Below the pieces are notes generated by a model, which saw nothing but the letters and a program-made list of their open reading frames with translations, did not search any database and was not told where the DNA came from. A stretch of DNA of 64,000 nt from Solen grandis. Taxonomy: Eukaryota; Mollusca; Bivalvia; Adapedonta; Solenidae. A program made the translations under genes and the position numbers. Positions 48,267 through 60,900 of this stretch are shown in pieces. Every line of letters begins with the position of its first letter. Position 1 is the first letter of the stretch. The stretch covers positions 32,078,269 to 32,142,268 of the forward strand of contig CM037787.1 of the NCBI GenBank assembly GCA_021229015.1. Direction: 5' to 3'.

Positions 48267-48400
48267 ACTACAGGTTCGAATCCCGCTCTTTAATGTTATG
48301 AAGCTGGTTTGCGGTAGGGCGATGGTTCTACTCAGATAGCTCTTAGCACTATGTACCTTCCTAAATTTGTAAGCGCATGGACACAAAGGGATATCTTAAA
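48267..48400 (+). repeat. Degenerate SINE fragment
   Basis: Contains CAGGTTCGAATCCCG, AAGCTGGTTTGCGGTAGGGC and GATGGTTCTACTC, parts of the SINE family at 7311, with internal loss. Confidence 0.6.
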
Positions 48401-50000
48401 TTATTGGATAATTTCCTTTTCTCACTACGGTGCCTTAATGCTTGTGGCACGCTATTAGGCATGCTATCGGTCCTGTGAGGCTCGCAAAGAATCGTTCAGG
48501 TACAAAAACATAGCTTTTAGTGATCTACTGTACATGTAGTAGAAAAAAAATCAACACAGTAATTCTTATTGACAATAATCTGATTAAGACAAGTGCTCTA
48601 GAAGAGAGCACAGAAGAAAAAATATACAAGCAAATAAACAAAGAATTGCCATAAAAATATGATAATACAGCTCACACACATTTATTTCCTGATAAAATGT
48701 GCGTAACAACAAATAACCAGTTACGTCATCAATTCCAATTAGGTGTAAACCACGGAAAATATGTTTCGACAAAGCCATTGGCAGCAGACAATTGTCAATT
48801 TCGTTGTTGCTGTGTGATGACGCGCTTTATGTTCCATGTGAATGCACTAGAAAAATGAGGAGAAGGAGGGAAAGTGTGATTCCTTTTTAATTTATTATTA
48901 ATACTGACAATTTTACCAGTTTCACTATGAACACTTACGCCTTATACGTCGGTAGTGATAATTCACATATTCTTAAAACAGTTTACACCTCAACGCTCTG
49001 TCATGTACCAAAATTTTCATACACTGGTCTAGTTTGAATAATACTTTTGCTTAAAAGGACATTTTCTCCTAAACCGCTGGGCAGACTTTGATAAAACTTT
49101 ACACGAATGATCACTGGGTGTTACTGCACAAAATAGCTATATATAAATATCTTTAAGAAACATCTCCTAAACCGCACATCAGATTTTAATATTTTGAATT
49201 GATTATTATAACTCTGTGTCAAATCCAGTTGCCCATATCAACACATTTATTACAGAGTTTTGACCCTTTGTTTTTATATACTATTTATTATGTGTATTTT
49301 TTCCTTACTTAAACATTTCTCTTTAGAAGTTGAACTCAGCTGCGCATTTAAGGCCATCATGGCTCTTGTTTCTATTGTTCTCATTACTTCATTTAATTTC
49401 CTTGTGTTAACATGTCTTGTAAAACATTTGGCGATAAACGTATCTCTTTTTTTGTTTAAAAAGTGAACAATTAAATAATGCATGTCATTGCCTGGGTCAT
49501 TGCGTGGGCACACGCTGATATGGCACTTTGTTTTTTCGCCAGCGACAAGTCTCAATAGTAAGTGTGATTCTCCGTGCGAAAGTGAAACATCGGCATGCGT
49601 AAAGATAGAGTTAAGGATAATGTTCTTGCTTTATGATATTTTTTAATTAATGCATAACGTTTTTCATTTCACAGTTATATTTGAAGATGGGTGATATTTT
49701 GGCATCCAACAGATGTAATTGTAGGTAGGTCTACCGAAAGGCAGGATTTGTATATTCTGGCAAATAGAGCATGCATAGCCATGCATAGCAAATTTTGTTT
49801 ACATGCTACCATAATATCCGAATAGGAAAATGTTACAAGATACTTATACTATTTCACAACTTCAGTTAGTATATCATTAATTTCTAAACAGTTTTTTTTT
49901 TGTTTATTGCTCCCAAAAACTATGACATAACTTTTTTTAGATTTATTTTGAGCTTCCACAATTTACAATACATGTAAAAAGTGTCTAAGCTTATATCTAA
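48401..50000. other. Gene-free stretch
   Basis: No exon or repeat family identified; several short open frames only. Confidence 0.4.
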
Positions 50001-50100
50001 NNNNNNNNNNNNNNNNNNNNNNNNNNNNNNNNNNNNNNNNNNNNNNNNNNNNNNNNNNNNNNNNNNNNNNNNNNNNNNNNNNNNNNNNNNNNNNNNNNNN
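50001..50100. other. Assembly gap
   Basis: Exactly 100 N, a conventional gap of unknown size, next to a tandem array. Confidence 0.99.
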
Positions 50101-50690
50101 AAAAACTTTAACCAAAAATGTTAACACAAATTTCTAAGTCGAAAAAGGCCCATAATTTGAGTAAAATTCTAGCAAGAGTTGTTCATCTTGGTTCTGCAGG
50201 TCCATTTCATGTTTAGGAAGACTTGTGTGAAGTTTAAATCCAATACACCAAGGGGTTACTGATAATAATTAATTAGTTGCAAAAAACTTTAACCAAAAAT
50301 GTTAACGCAAATTTCTAAGTCGAAAAAGGCCCATAATTTGAGTAAAATTCTAGCAAGTGTTGTTCATCTTGGTTCTGCAGGTCCATTTCATGCCTAGGAA
50401 GACTTGTGTGAAGTTTAAATCCAATACACCAAGGGGTTACTGAGTAATGACATTAATTTAGTTGCAAAAAACTTTAACCAAAAATGTTAACGCAAATTTC
50501 TCAGTTGAAAAAGGCCCATAATTTGAGTAAAATTCAATCAAGAGTTGTCCCTCTTGGTTCTCTAGGTTTGTTTTGTGCCTAGAAAGACTTGTGTGAAGAT
50601 TGATTGCAATACACCTACTGGTTTCTTAGATATGACTGCCAACGCCGACGGGAGTAGAATAGCTCTCATATTCTCCGAATAGTCGAGCTA
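50101..50690 (+). repeat. Tandem array beside the gap
   Basis: About three units of roughly 180 bases (start aaaaactttaaccaaaaatg; inside tcgaaaaaggcccataattt, ggttctgcaggtccatttca), the third more diverged. It ends with gccgacgggagtagaatagc and tagtcgagctaa, the end motif of a dispersed repeat family also seen at 54135 (ttcgaaaagttgagctaa). Confidence 0.8.
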
Positions 50691-51319
50691 AAAATGTCAT
50701 ATCAGGATGTATTCTAAAAGCAATATTTGATAATATTGACATAAAGGTCCTGGCCATATTAAATATGAGTAACGTTAATAAATGTTTTACATTACTTGTG
50801 GTTTCCACAAAGACTATGTTTCTAAATGAGTAAAAACTTTAACATATCTACTGATAAGAATTAAGTTTTTGTTTAATATGTATTGTATGGTATTATGTAA
50901 TTTCCTTTATGGGGTCAATCAGGGTGTAATAAAAGGGTTACTTCGGTTAATTGATCCAGTGTGTGTGTGTGTCAGAAAGATGCCTAATTGGAGGTGCCTA
51001 ATTGATGGGCATGATTTATGACCCTGGGTGTGACACCATAAGATGTGAATGGATGCATACAGATGGTCGGGTTCTTATCCATGTTGGCACTTACAGGGAT
51101 TTGATTACAGCGCAGCTAAGATGGTGAAACATTGTCAATTAGATAATAATAACATAGATTAAGTCATAATTAACGTGTTGAAGATCGGCAAGTTTCATTC
51201 AAGATAACGTAAAGAAAAATATAAGTGCAAATATATAAAATATAGGTAGGTTCTGTTGTTCCATTATTATTCAAATCAAATCAATTTTATAAGTTATGTC
51301 TTTGTAAGGTATAGAAAAA
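50691..51319. other. Gene-free stretch
   Basis: A short TG run near 50955. Nothing else. Confidence 0.4.
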
Positions 51320-51924
51320 CAAGAGGGCCAAGATGGCCCTGAAGATGCTCACCTGAGAAAAACTGCCTTCATTGCCTTTACAAGTTACTAAATTATAGCA
51401 TAGTTGTACTGAATACATAATCCATCAGATTATTTATAATTTCACGAACTAATCATTGCCTGTGGTCAAAACTTAAAATAAAACTTGACTGAGAATTTGT
51501 GATTGCTAGAGTGCAAAAAAACTAAAATATGGCATTTTTTATATTAAGAGGGGCATTACTCCTATCCTAGTAGGCCGATATCAGCCATAATCATGATGGC
51601 CAGGAGTTTATGGTAATAAACATTGTCAAAAAGTTTAAAGATGATTGATTGAGAAATGATGATGCTAGAGTGCAAATAAAATGAAAATTGGCATTTTTTA
51701 ATATTTAAAGGAGCATAACTCATGACCTTATCAGCCAATATCAGACATAATCAAACTTGGTCGAGATTTTATAGTAATAAACATTGTCATAAAGTTTGAA
51801 GATGATTGCTTAAGAAATGAAGATGCTAGAGTGCAAACAAACAAAATGTGGACGACTGACTGATGGACGACTGACATTCATCGACCCTAATAGCTCATCC
51901 TGAGCACATGTGCTCAGGTGAGCT
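51320..51924. mobile_element. Non-autonomous repeat with AGCTCACCTGAG-type ends, copy 1
   Basis: Starts CAAGAGGGCCAAGATGGCCC (a hairpin) with gctcacctgag, has two internal units of about 160 bases, and ends tgagcacatgtgctcaggtg followed by agct. Related elements lie at 54853 and 60531. Confidence 0.68.
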
Positions 51925-53142
51925 CAAAATGTTAATGACGAATGTGATTCTGATTATCTGAAAATGACATGAAAAAATACTTTACTTCAAACTTAATTTA
52001 TTGATGAATGATAGTTATGGACTGACAATAAAAAGCTGAATGAAATTATGATGCAGGAAGACAGGAATAAATTCATGAAGGAAAGGTAAGTACTACTAAT
52101 TTCCATATTTTTATTTGTTCCTGTGTTTCAACAGGTAAAATTTATGGTTTATTTTTTTCCTTTTTGTAATGTGCATTCCAAACAAGCATCAGTTCATAAA
52201 TGTTCTGGAAGGAGAGAATTAATATGAAATACCCACATATGTACTACTAACACCAAAGTATAGGAATATGTCCGGTCGTAGTGGTGAAATCATGTTCAAA
52301 TAAAGAAATTTTTAACTTCCATCCACTTGAAAACTTCTAATTATCTCTTTTTATTTCACAATCAATCTTATTAATATATCATTTATTTTTATCTAATTCG
52401 CAGATTACTTTCACAGAAACAACTCGATAAAACCTTTAACTTTACACTAGACCAAAAACAAATATGATGTGTTTAAAACGCTTTAAATATGAATGATGAT
52501 TACATACATTTATTTGAAATAAAGAAGGCAAATGACACTTGGTCTATCAATGACGTCATAGGGGTCATGTGACCCTGAAATGTAGATACTGCCCAGCAGC
52601 TAACAAAATCAGCGTTCAACATACTTAAGAGACTTTTTTTTCGCAAAAAAAAATAAAATATATATATATATATATATATATATGTTTGATTTTCTCTTAA
52701 TAAAATGTACAAAATAGGAAAGGTTTTGGAAAATGTAAAATTTTCTGTTCACCTTTAAAATCTGATCATACTGTTACTATCTAAATATGATTTGAACGAT
52801 TGCTTCATTATGTAGCAGCATGAAGCTACATTAAACGGAGTGGAAACTGTGACCTCACACAGTTAAACTCTATGTCCGTGGGTACTCATTGCATCGTATA
52901 CTTGATTTTCTGAGATTTGATGCATCCTGGGAAAAAATACAGAATGCCCGCCATCTTGAAATGTTATAATATTTATAACAATACTCTGAGTAATTTCCGA
53001 CACATTAAATACGCCCAAAGACAGAAAATCTGAATTCTTAGTTTAAGAACTGGACATGATAACAACAGTGTTTACATGATTTGAACTTAATATGAGAGTT
53101 TCAAGGAAAAATTTGGATGATTTCAAAGACCCTTTTACTAAA
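51925..53142. other. Gene-free stretch with TA microsatellite
   Basis: A (TA)n run at 52658-52683. No exon or repeat family was recognised. Confidence 0.45.
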
Positions 53143-54135
53143 AACAAGAGCTGTCCATAAGACAGCGCGCTCGACTTTTCTCAGTTGCTAAGACACAGTT
53201 TTATGGATTTTAATAGTATGGTACATATCAATGATGATACAGCATCCATGGCAATAATTTAAATGAGCAGGTTAAAAAAACACCGAAAGTCTGTGCTTAC
53301 GTAATTTAAACAAAACATACTAACGCCAGTAAAGAAAGGGCCAATCTTTGATGTTATTAGAGGTTGTTGCCCAACCTATTTGCTATTTGTAAAAACAGCC
53401 AAAAAATATCTAAGTATAAAAGGGTAAAATTGAAAATACACTGCATATAGGATTATGGGCCCTGTCAGTAAAGTTGAGGTAGTGTGGGTAAACAATAAAT
53501 AAGTATTCCAAGTTATGGTGGAATACCTGTGATAGTATTGAAAATATACAACTTTGTAAAAAAATTAACCATGATTTCGGCTGTTTTCTAAGTATGAAAG
53601 GGGCATAATTCAAGAAGTAGTACAGCCAGGGTTATGGGCCTTGTAGTAAGGAGAGGATTGATGGTGAATAAGTACTTGAAGTTTCAGTAAATACATGTGA
53701 TATTAACTATGTAAAAAAATTACCATGATTTTGGCTGTTTTCTAAGTATGAAAGTGGCATAACTTAAGAAGTAGTACAGCAAGAGTTATGGGCCTTGTTA
53801 GTAAGGTAGAGGCAATGATGGTGAATATGTACTTGAAGTTTCAGTTGAATACCTTAGATAGTATTGAAGATATACAACTTTGTAAAAACTTTAACCTTGA
53901 TTTTGGCTGTTTTGTATGTATGAAAGGGGCATAACTCCAAAAATAGGGTAGCCATGGTTGTGGGCCTTAGAAGTAAGGTAGAAGTGATGATGGTGAATAA
54001 GTATTTTAAGTTTGGGTGGAATACCTTTGATAGTATTTAAGTTATTGATGTTTGAAAAAAACTTTAACCTTGTGTTGCAACGCCGGCGCCTGAGTGACAG
54101 TATAAGCTCTCATTTTCTTCGAAAAGTTGAGCTAA
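53143..54135. mobile_element. Non-autonomous repeat with internal tandem units
   Basis: Begins acaagagctgtccataagac plus agcgcgctcgac, has about four units of 160-185 bases (ggcataactyaagaagtag, atgggcctt), and ends cgccggcgcctgagtgacag and tcgaaaagttgagctaa. The architecture (hairpin start, tandem middle, fixed end) suggests a non-autonomous rolling-circle or similar element. Confidence 0.65.
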
Positions 54136-54852
54136 TAATTAGTGATTATTTTGATAGAAAAAGACATCGCTTATTTATCTCAATGATTTTTTAACAGGCC
54201 TCCATTAATATTTAACATCAAAAAGCTACAGCAATCCATAAAATGTAGTAATTAACAGTAGTTCTATTTAAAAATTCAAATATCAGCTTGTTTTAAGACA
54301 ATATCCCCTTTTGTTCCCAGCAATGTCGAAAATCCTTGTGAAAAACATTGCAAAATGGAATCTAATTAAGTTATTGATCTGAAATAGCATGATTAAATGG
54401 GTATGACAGTTTCTCAACTGCAAGAAAATAATTTTGGAACAAACATTATGCATATATTTCATAATCTAAAAGATGGAACCACTTTCATAAGTATGAACAC
54501 AAAACATTATACCTTAATAAAGATTCAGGCATTTTACAAAATTATTTTAAGATATTAACAAAGATACATTAGATCTAGGTAATGTCAATTTCTGCTATTT
54601 TGAACTTAGCACAAGATACATTTAATGTATATCTTCCAGGTGGAAATCTCTGTCGGTAATGTAAGTCTCTGACCTTAGATAGAACTGATATGTTGCCCAC
54701 AAACTATATCAACAGATATCCCTGCAGTTAATTGAGAGAGCAAAAATCTTTCTAATTATGATTCTAATTATTAAAGTTTAAAATTACAATATTAATTTAA
54801 TTTTCAATCAATGAAAGTTATCCACACCCTCGTAATGACCTTGGAAGCCTTT
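54136..54852. other. Gene-free stretch
   Basis: AT-rich, nothing recognised. Confidence 0.4.
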
Positions 54853-56369
54853 TAGCTCACCTGGCACAAAGTGCCAAGGTGAGATTTTGGGACCAGCCTT
54901 TGTCCGCAGGGACCACACCTGGATTTTTGTATAGAACTAAATAGGGAATTCTTGAAAAATCTTCTCTTCCAAAACCACTCCATGGATTTTCACCAAATTT
55001 CACTAAAATGATACTTATGTAAGCCTACTTTTTATTGAATTTCATGAAGAACTTTGCTTGCCATCTCCTCTGAAACTACCTGATGGATTTTCATCTAATT
55101 TTACCAAAATGATACTTATGATAGCCTAATGAAATTCCTATTTTTATCAATTCCATGTAAAACTCTGGTTGCCATGCCATTAATCATTTTATCTCTGTCA
55201 TAAATAAGGAAAACATGAATTGATTTAACAAATTTAACAATTTCAAAAGCTTTTTCATTTTGACACTGGGCCTTATATCCCACTATATAATTAACTTTAT
55301 ATCGTTAATCTGCATTCTGACTGTACTTAATGTTTCATTATATTTGCCCCCCACCCCCTTACAAACACATGAAACTCCTTTATTTTGCCCTTATTTTTTC
55401 ATTAATGTGGAAGGGAGATAATAAATGTAATTTTTGAAAATCACTGTGTCTATAACCTCCCTCTACATTCTCTTAACTTGAAAACAGAATAATAGAACAG
55501 AACAACCTGGAATCTGATAAACAGGATTTAGGCTCTTACTAATATCATATAATAGTTATACATTCTAGATGCCATGGCAACAAAGGTTCTTCATGATCCA
55601 ACCAATGGTTTCAGAAGTAAAGATTTATTTGTTTTCCTTATATAGTTCTATACAAAGCCTGAGTGTCCTCATGTAAACCCTGATGCATATATTTGTTGAT
55701 AGCGTTGAGGCACCAGAAACTGATGCTATGTACCAATATCAAATCTGTAGGTCTGTATGTTTCTGAGAAAACACATTTTGAAGTTATGCTTTCTGGTTGC
55801 CATGGCAACCAAAGATCTTCATAAAATTCACGAAAAATAAGGAATAAGCCTCAGGCCATGGCAAACAAAGATCTTCATAAAATTCACGAAAAATAAGGAA
55901 TTAGCCTCAGGCTTACATAAGTATAATTTTAGCGAAATTTGGTGAAAGTCCATGGAAGAGAAGGTTTTTCATGAATTCCCTATATAGTTCTATACAAAAA
56001 TCTGGGTGTGGTCCTTGGGCATGGCCCATTGTGACCCAAGGGCCACAAATTTTGCATTGATGTTGAGGCAACAGAAACTGATGCTATGTACCAAATTTCA
56101 AACCTGTAGGTCTATATATTTCTGAGAAAAGGCATTTTAAAGATTTTATCTTTGGGTTGCCATGGCAACCAGAGTTTTTCATGGAATTGAATAAAAATCA
56201 GGAATTTGCATTACACCATCATAAGTACCATTTTGGCATAATTTGATGAAAATCCATCTGGTAGTTTCAGAGGAGAAGATTGTTGAAATTGTTGACGCAC
56301 GACGACCGATGGAAGATGGACAATCAAGTGATAATAAAAGCTCACTCTGAGCTTTGCTCAGGTGTGCTA
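54853..56369. mobile_element. Non-autonomous repeat with TAGCTCACC ends, copy 2
   Basis: Starts tagctcacctggcacaaagt (GGCAC-AAA-GTGCC hairpin) and ends gctttgctcaggtgtgcta. The interior has inverted and direct copies of blocks such as tagttctatacaaa and ttgccatggcaacc. It lies within the extended COX11 3' region. Confidence 0.62.
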
Positions 56370-56529
56370 AAAATGGGTGGTTTCTTAACAGGCAATACTA
56401 TCACAGACAGTATTGAAACCATATTAAGAATTATAAAACCTATATTTAGCTTTTCTATTTTCATTTGCTGTCACTCCGCTGATCACATTTACTCTTTGCA
56501 CATGCGCTCACTGCATAGGCTGAACTTGC

Positions 56530-56775
56530 TAAATCGCTACCCTGATCTGGTGAAGACACCATGTTCAGGAATATGTCACATGGTACTGCAAGCACATGCT
56601 TCGGGGATACTGTATTCTGTATTTCTTTGATTTCGTCAAAATTGCATTTACAAAAATAGTGGTTTTTCATGTAATGTAACCTTCACTTGCCAAGTTTATT
56701 TGTCAGGAAACAAAGACTTCACCAACATTAATAGGGGAATTTCTATCAATCTGTGAACGAGCTGCTTTACATGTT
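56530..56775. repeat. Dispersed repeat, copy 2
   Basis: Diverged copy of 27610-27885. Confidence 0.58.
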
Positions 56776-57044
56776 GTAGTGAGATATGAATGCAAATAAA
56801 AAATAAATTTATCTTTTTATGCATAAATGGACAACATAAGTAAGGTTTAGATCGCATCAATAAACATACATTTACATACAAACTCTCATAATGTGTTAGA
56901 AAGCATATTTGAGTTAGTGTAGTATTTAAGTTGATATAAGATGGAACATTGAGTTATTGTAATATTGAATAAGTATTAGACTAGGTAAGAGAGAGAGATA
57001 GATCAATGAAGACAAATGATATGTTAGTGGAGGTAAAATCTTAC

Positions 57045-57086
57045 CTGCTCTTTTGGATTAAGGATCTGCTCCTCAAAACAGAAACA
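57045..57086 (-). CDS. COX11: COX11 exon 4 (copper-site motif)
   Basis: A 42-base exon between the acceptor CTTCTTTCAG and the donor GAGCAG|GTAAGA. It encodes CFCFEEQILNPKEQ. CFCF is the conserved copper-binding motif of COX11. It continues in phase 0 from exon 3. The last exon, expected to encode the C-terminal part of the beta domain after this motif, was not found between here and the 100-N gap. Confidence 0.88.
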
Positions 57087-57327
57087 CTGAAAGAAGGACA
57101 GACGTAAAATAAACAAATAAACATTACACAATCATTCACACATCCTCATCATCTGACTAAACAAAGGTGAATATATCAACTTGCCTGTCACTAATTCATA
57201 GCAATATAGGGATCCAATATTTATCATTTCTCATACATTTTTAACACTCATAAAATTAATACTATATAAAATCATAACTAATCCTGATTAACCAAGGACA
57301 AAACTTTACACTCAGTAATAAATTAAC

Positions 57328-58579
57328 ACAAGAGCACCACATGTGGATGCCAATGCTTGTCTGTTTTTAAACCAATCCATTTCAAAGAAACAATGAGGGA
57401 TATTGTTATCAACGCCATCCATCTGTCAATCTGTCTATTTTTTTACCTGCCTACTATGGGCCAATAATGTGCAGCTATATGGGTTGCCACTGTTGGCATT
57501 AATAATGATTTAGTGATGGGTAGACCTAAAATGTAAAAAAGTATATTTGAATAGTTGAGAAATTATGGTCAAGGTTAACATATTTTTGTTAAATATTTCA
57601 AAAATAGGTCAAAGTTCAAAGGTCAAGGTCAAAAGTCCAAAAGTGTAACATTGATGGAAAGGTCTTGCTACAAGGAATTCACATGTGAAAATATACTACT
57701 CAAAGTTTGCTAAGCACCATCAGCTATTTTCCCGTAGCGTTGCATGCTTAGACAAGCGACTTTAAAGGCATGCTACATTAAATTTTACATTAAAACAAAT
57801 CTTGCTTTTATGCAGAGGTATTGTTTATGTACCAAACTTACTACCAGTTACAAGAAATAAGCCTTTCGGATCCTCAATACTGGGAATTAATCATAATTAG
57901 AAATTGCGAATTTTGAGAAAACACCTTAAAATTTATTAAAGTCAGCTAAATTCAGAACTTTGATCTTCAAATATTTCTGTTTTCTAAATGGAATACTTTT
58001 AAGGATATTTTTGACGATGTTGGCCTGTTCATGGTCATTTTTTCTGTATTGATCACAAGATTTAACTTCCATTTATAAAATGCCATTTCTTGCAAAAAAA
58101 CACTATTTTGTGAATTTTGCAAATAATGACAGGAATTGGCTAAATCGTTGTAACTCATTTTTGAGTCTCTTTTCTATCATTATGACAAAAACTATGCGTA
58201 AAATTGATTGTCAACTAACGCTTTCCTTTCAGGTACATAGCATTATATTCAGTATGTGTTTTCATGTGACTCTATGGGAGAATAGCGGGTGCTGCTTAGC
58301 AAACTTTGAGTAGTATATCAGTGCCCTTTTCACAATGGTTCTGATTAAACAGGAATTTTAATGTTTTCAAAAGTTACAGAAAAATTAGGTCAAAGGTCAA
58401 GGTCAATGTCAATAGGTAAAATATTTGCATCAAGATAAATTGGCTTACCAAAAATGAAAGTTGTATATTAAATAGTAGAGTTATGGCCAACGTTAAGATT
58501 CTGGACAACGACAACAACGCAGAAGCCAGACTTACAATAGATTGCAATTTTTTTTCCGAAAAACAGACAAGCTAAAAAA
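57328..58579. mobile_element. Non-autonomous repeat in COX11 intron 3, itself interrupted
   Basis: Starts acaagagcaccacatgtgga, contains aaaggtcaaggtcaa blocks at about 57615 and 58390, and ends ttccgaaaaacagacaagct. A second element at 57691-58318 splits it. Confidence 0.55.
57691..58318. mobile_element. 628-bp TIR element nested in the repeat above
   Basis: Inverted ends ATATACTACTCAAAGTTTGC / TAAGCA and TGCTTAGCAAACTTTGAGTA / GTATAT match over about 26 bases. No coding sequence. A TA-type target duplication is possible because the ends start in TATA. Confidence 0.72.
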
Positions 58580-58638
58580 CATCTATGTAATCAATTCATA
58601 ATGATAAATGATACATTAACGATGACTTTTTAGCTATA

Positions 58639-59513
58639 CAGTCGGATCTCAAATATCCGTAATTGTCGGGACCGTCGTTTCACTTCAAATAAAGCATCTG
58701 TTTGAATAAACCATAATGGTCAAATGTTATGTCACTTTTATGTTTATATTAAGTGATATTTTGAAAAGATAGGTATTTTAATTCGTGTTTTAATTATAAA
58801 GAATATTGATCATGCTAATTCATGTTCGTAAATTATGAAATACTTTTTTAACAATATGCTCTTATTGTTATATTAACCCTTTCCCTCATATAGACTCATT
58901 TTGACGCACTCAATAGGTACCACATAAAGCCTGATCTGCAGAAAACCACAGTAAAACCTTACCAAATTTAATTACAATATCCTCATTTCCAGACCACTGA
59001 GGAGCAGCGAACAGCATAAAACCTGATCAGCCTGCGAGTTACTCGCAAGCTGATCTGGTTTTATGCTGTTCGCATAGGTCTTTTCATGGTATCCTCTATG
59101 AGGGAAAGGGTTAAATAGCGCATTCTTCCATTAGTTTTACTGTAAATCACTTATAATAAATTTATGGGTTCCTTTAACTGATCACCAATCAAAATTATAT
59201 TCAAATTAATGTAAGGTGTGCTGAAGACATTGCAGTGATCTCCTCTTCTTAGTTTGACAGGTAAGGTAAGAAAATACAATAACCGATCAGCACATGGAGA
59301 ACAAGTTTGGATAAGAGGTGTGAACAGGTGATTAAACTGTACGCTGGGGGCCCAACTTTACTTAAGATAAAGGGTTATGTTTTAATAAACTAAACCAATA
59401 AAGGGTTGTATTTCATATGAACTTATATAAGGACAAAATCGGGACCAAAGGTTAGATTTGGATAAAAGTTAGGCTTCGGATAACGTGTGTATGGATAACC
59501 GAATTTCTGACTG
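58639..59513. mobile_element. Tigger/pogo-like MITE hosting a piggyBac-type MITE
   Basis: Ends CAGTCGGATCTCAAATATCC and the inverted CAGTCAGAAATTCGGTTATC, each preceded by TA. The interior is disrupted by the TTAA-bounded MITE at 58873-59114. Confidence 0.62.
58873..59114. mobile_element. piggyBac-type MITE, intact copy
   Basis: 242 bases, the same length as 23685-23926 and in opposite orientation, bounded by TTAA with CCCTTTCCCTCATA ends. Confidence 0.8.
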
Positions 59514-59582
59514 TATAACATAAAATTTCTTATGGCATCTTGAAAAAATCAAATCAATCACAATAACTTAGGGATGATTGTT

Positions 59583-59795
59583 TATTTGTTGTGTTTAACG
59601 TCCCACCGACAGTATTTCAATCATTTGGAGACTTTGTCTACTTGAGACAGATATAGTGCTGCCACACTGCAGTATCACCCCGTAAACATGTGGTATGATA
59701 CCACACTCAGTCACAGTCCTGCAACTACCCTTATATGCTGAGCGCCAAGCAAGGGAGCTATGATAGTGCAATTTTTTTGCGACTTTGGTATGTTG
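59583..59795 (-). repeat. Second-family SINE, partial
   Basis: Tail side at the left (gtcccaccgacagtatttca) and body to gccaagcaagggagctat. The tRNA-like head is missing. Confidence 0.65.
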
Positions 59796-59800
59796 GCGAA

Positions 59801-60007
59801 TCTAGAAGTCTACAGGTCTTTATTTCTGTAGACTAAGTACTAGATTTAAGTGTCAACCACTCATATCTGTTCATGCAACTGTAATTCTTTTTCAGATTTT
59901 TTTTTTTAACTTAGGGATGAAAATTACAGTTGCATAAACAGAAGTGAATGGTTGACACTTAAAACTTGTACTTAGTCTACAGAAACAAAGACCTGTAGAC
60001 TTCTAGA
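59801..60007. repeat. Long hairpin (foldback)
   Basis: Arms 59801-59891 and 59921-60007 are near-complementary (TCTAGAAGTCTACAGGTCTT start) with a T-rich loop. Total about 207 bases, inside COX11 intron 3. Confidence 0.8.
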
Positions 60008-60255
60008 ATAAACACTTTTTCGTTTTTTTTTCCAAGAATATCTTTCAAAATTAAATTTACAATGTATAAAAAAATGGGGAAAACTAAATTGCTCAGATAA
60101 TCACAAAACTTGGGAATCCGACATTTTTGGTCATGTGCTTATCATTTTTCTACACAGGGACTGGAATATTCCTGAAAATGTCTGATCTTGTACTTCAATA
60201 ATCACTCAACAGATTCTCGCAATATTTCTTTAACTGCAGAGACTGTCAAGTATAC

Positions 60256-60381
60256 CTGGATTTTGTGGAAGTATTTTCCAGCTGCATAAGGCAACACAGA
60301 GTATGTGGAGATGCCTATCACGGGCTTATCAGTTGGGTTTCTAGCTGTGTAGAAGGCCAGAGCAGTCTCTCCTGGGATGAC
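60256..60381 (-). CDS. COX11: COX11 exon 3
   Basis: 126 bases from the acceptor CATTATTAG to the donor CAG|GTATAC. It encodes VIPGETALAFYTARNPTDKP and GISTYSVLPYAAGKYF, the central beta-sandwich of COX11. Phase 0 at both sides. Confidence 0.92.
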
Positions 60382-60530
60382 CTAATAATGGATAAAAAGG
60401 AAAGTACAGAAAAAGTGTCAAGACATCAGCTGATCTGTGTTTTACAAAGCATCTCAAATTGAAATTTTCAAATACCTGGTATCTCATTTTCTGTAATAAT
60501 TTTGCAGAAATGAAATGCCGTTTTCTGTAA

Positions 60531-60900
60531 CAAGAGGGCCATAGAGGCCCTGAATCGCTCACCTGAGTATAGGGTTACCCAAGGAACATCTGTACTAAAA
60601 CATTTTGAAATCTGGCCAGTAGTTTTGAAGAAGATGATTTTTCAAATGTTTATATTTTTTTTCTTTCCAATGCCATGACAACCAGAGTTCTACATGGATC
60701 AAGTTTATTTTAGCAACTTTAGCGAAGGTTTATCCAAGGATCATCCCTGCCAAGTTTATCAAAGTCTGTCAAGCGATTTTCGAGATGTTGTTTAAAGCAA
60801 ATTGTTGAAAATGCACAACGCACGTCGCATGACGGATGATGACGGATACAGGGTGATCACAAAAGCTCACCTTAAAAAACACTTGTGCTCAGGTGAACTA
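60531..60900. mobile_element. Non-autonomous repeat with CTCACCTGAG ends, copy 3
   Basis: Starts CAAGAGGGCCATAGAGGCCC with gctcacctgag and ends cttgtgctcaggtgaacta. It lies in COX11 intron 2. Confidence 0.65.

Noticed and set aside
52500..52712. 70-codon minus-strand open frame
   Set aside because: It is largely created by the TA microsatellite and A-runs.
56280..56630. 116-codon plus-strand open frame as a gene
   Set aside because: It runs from one dispersed repeat into another and has no protein-family signal.
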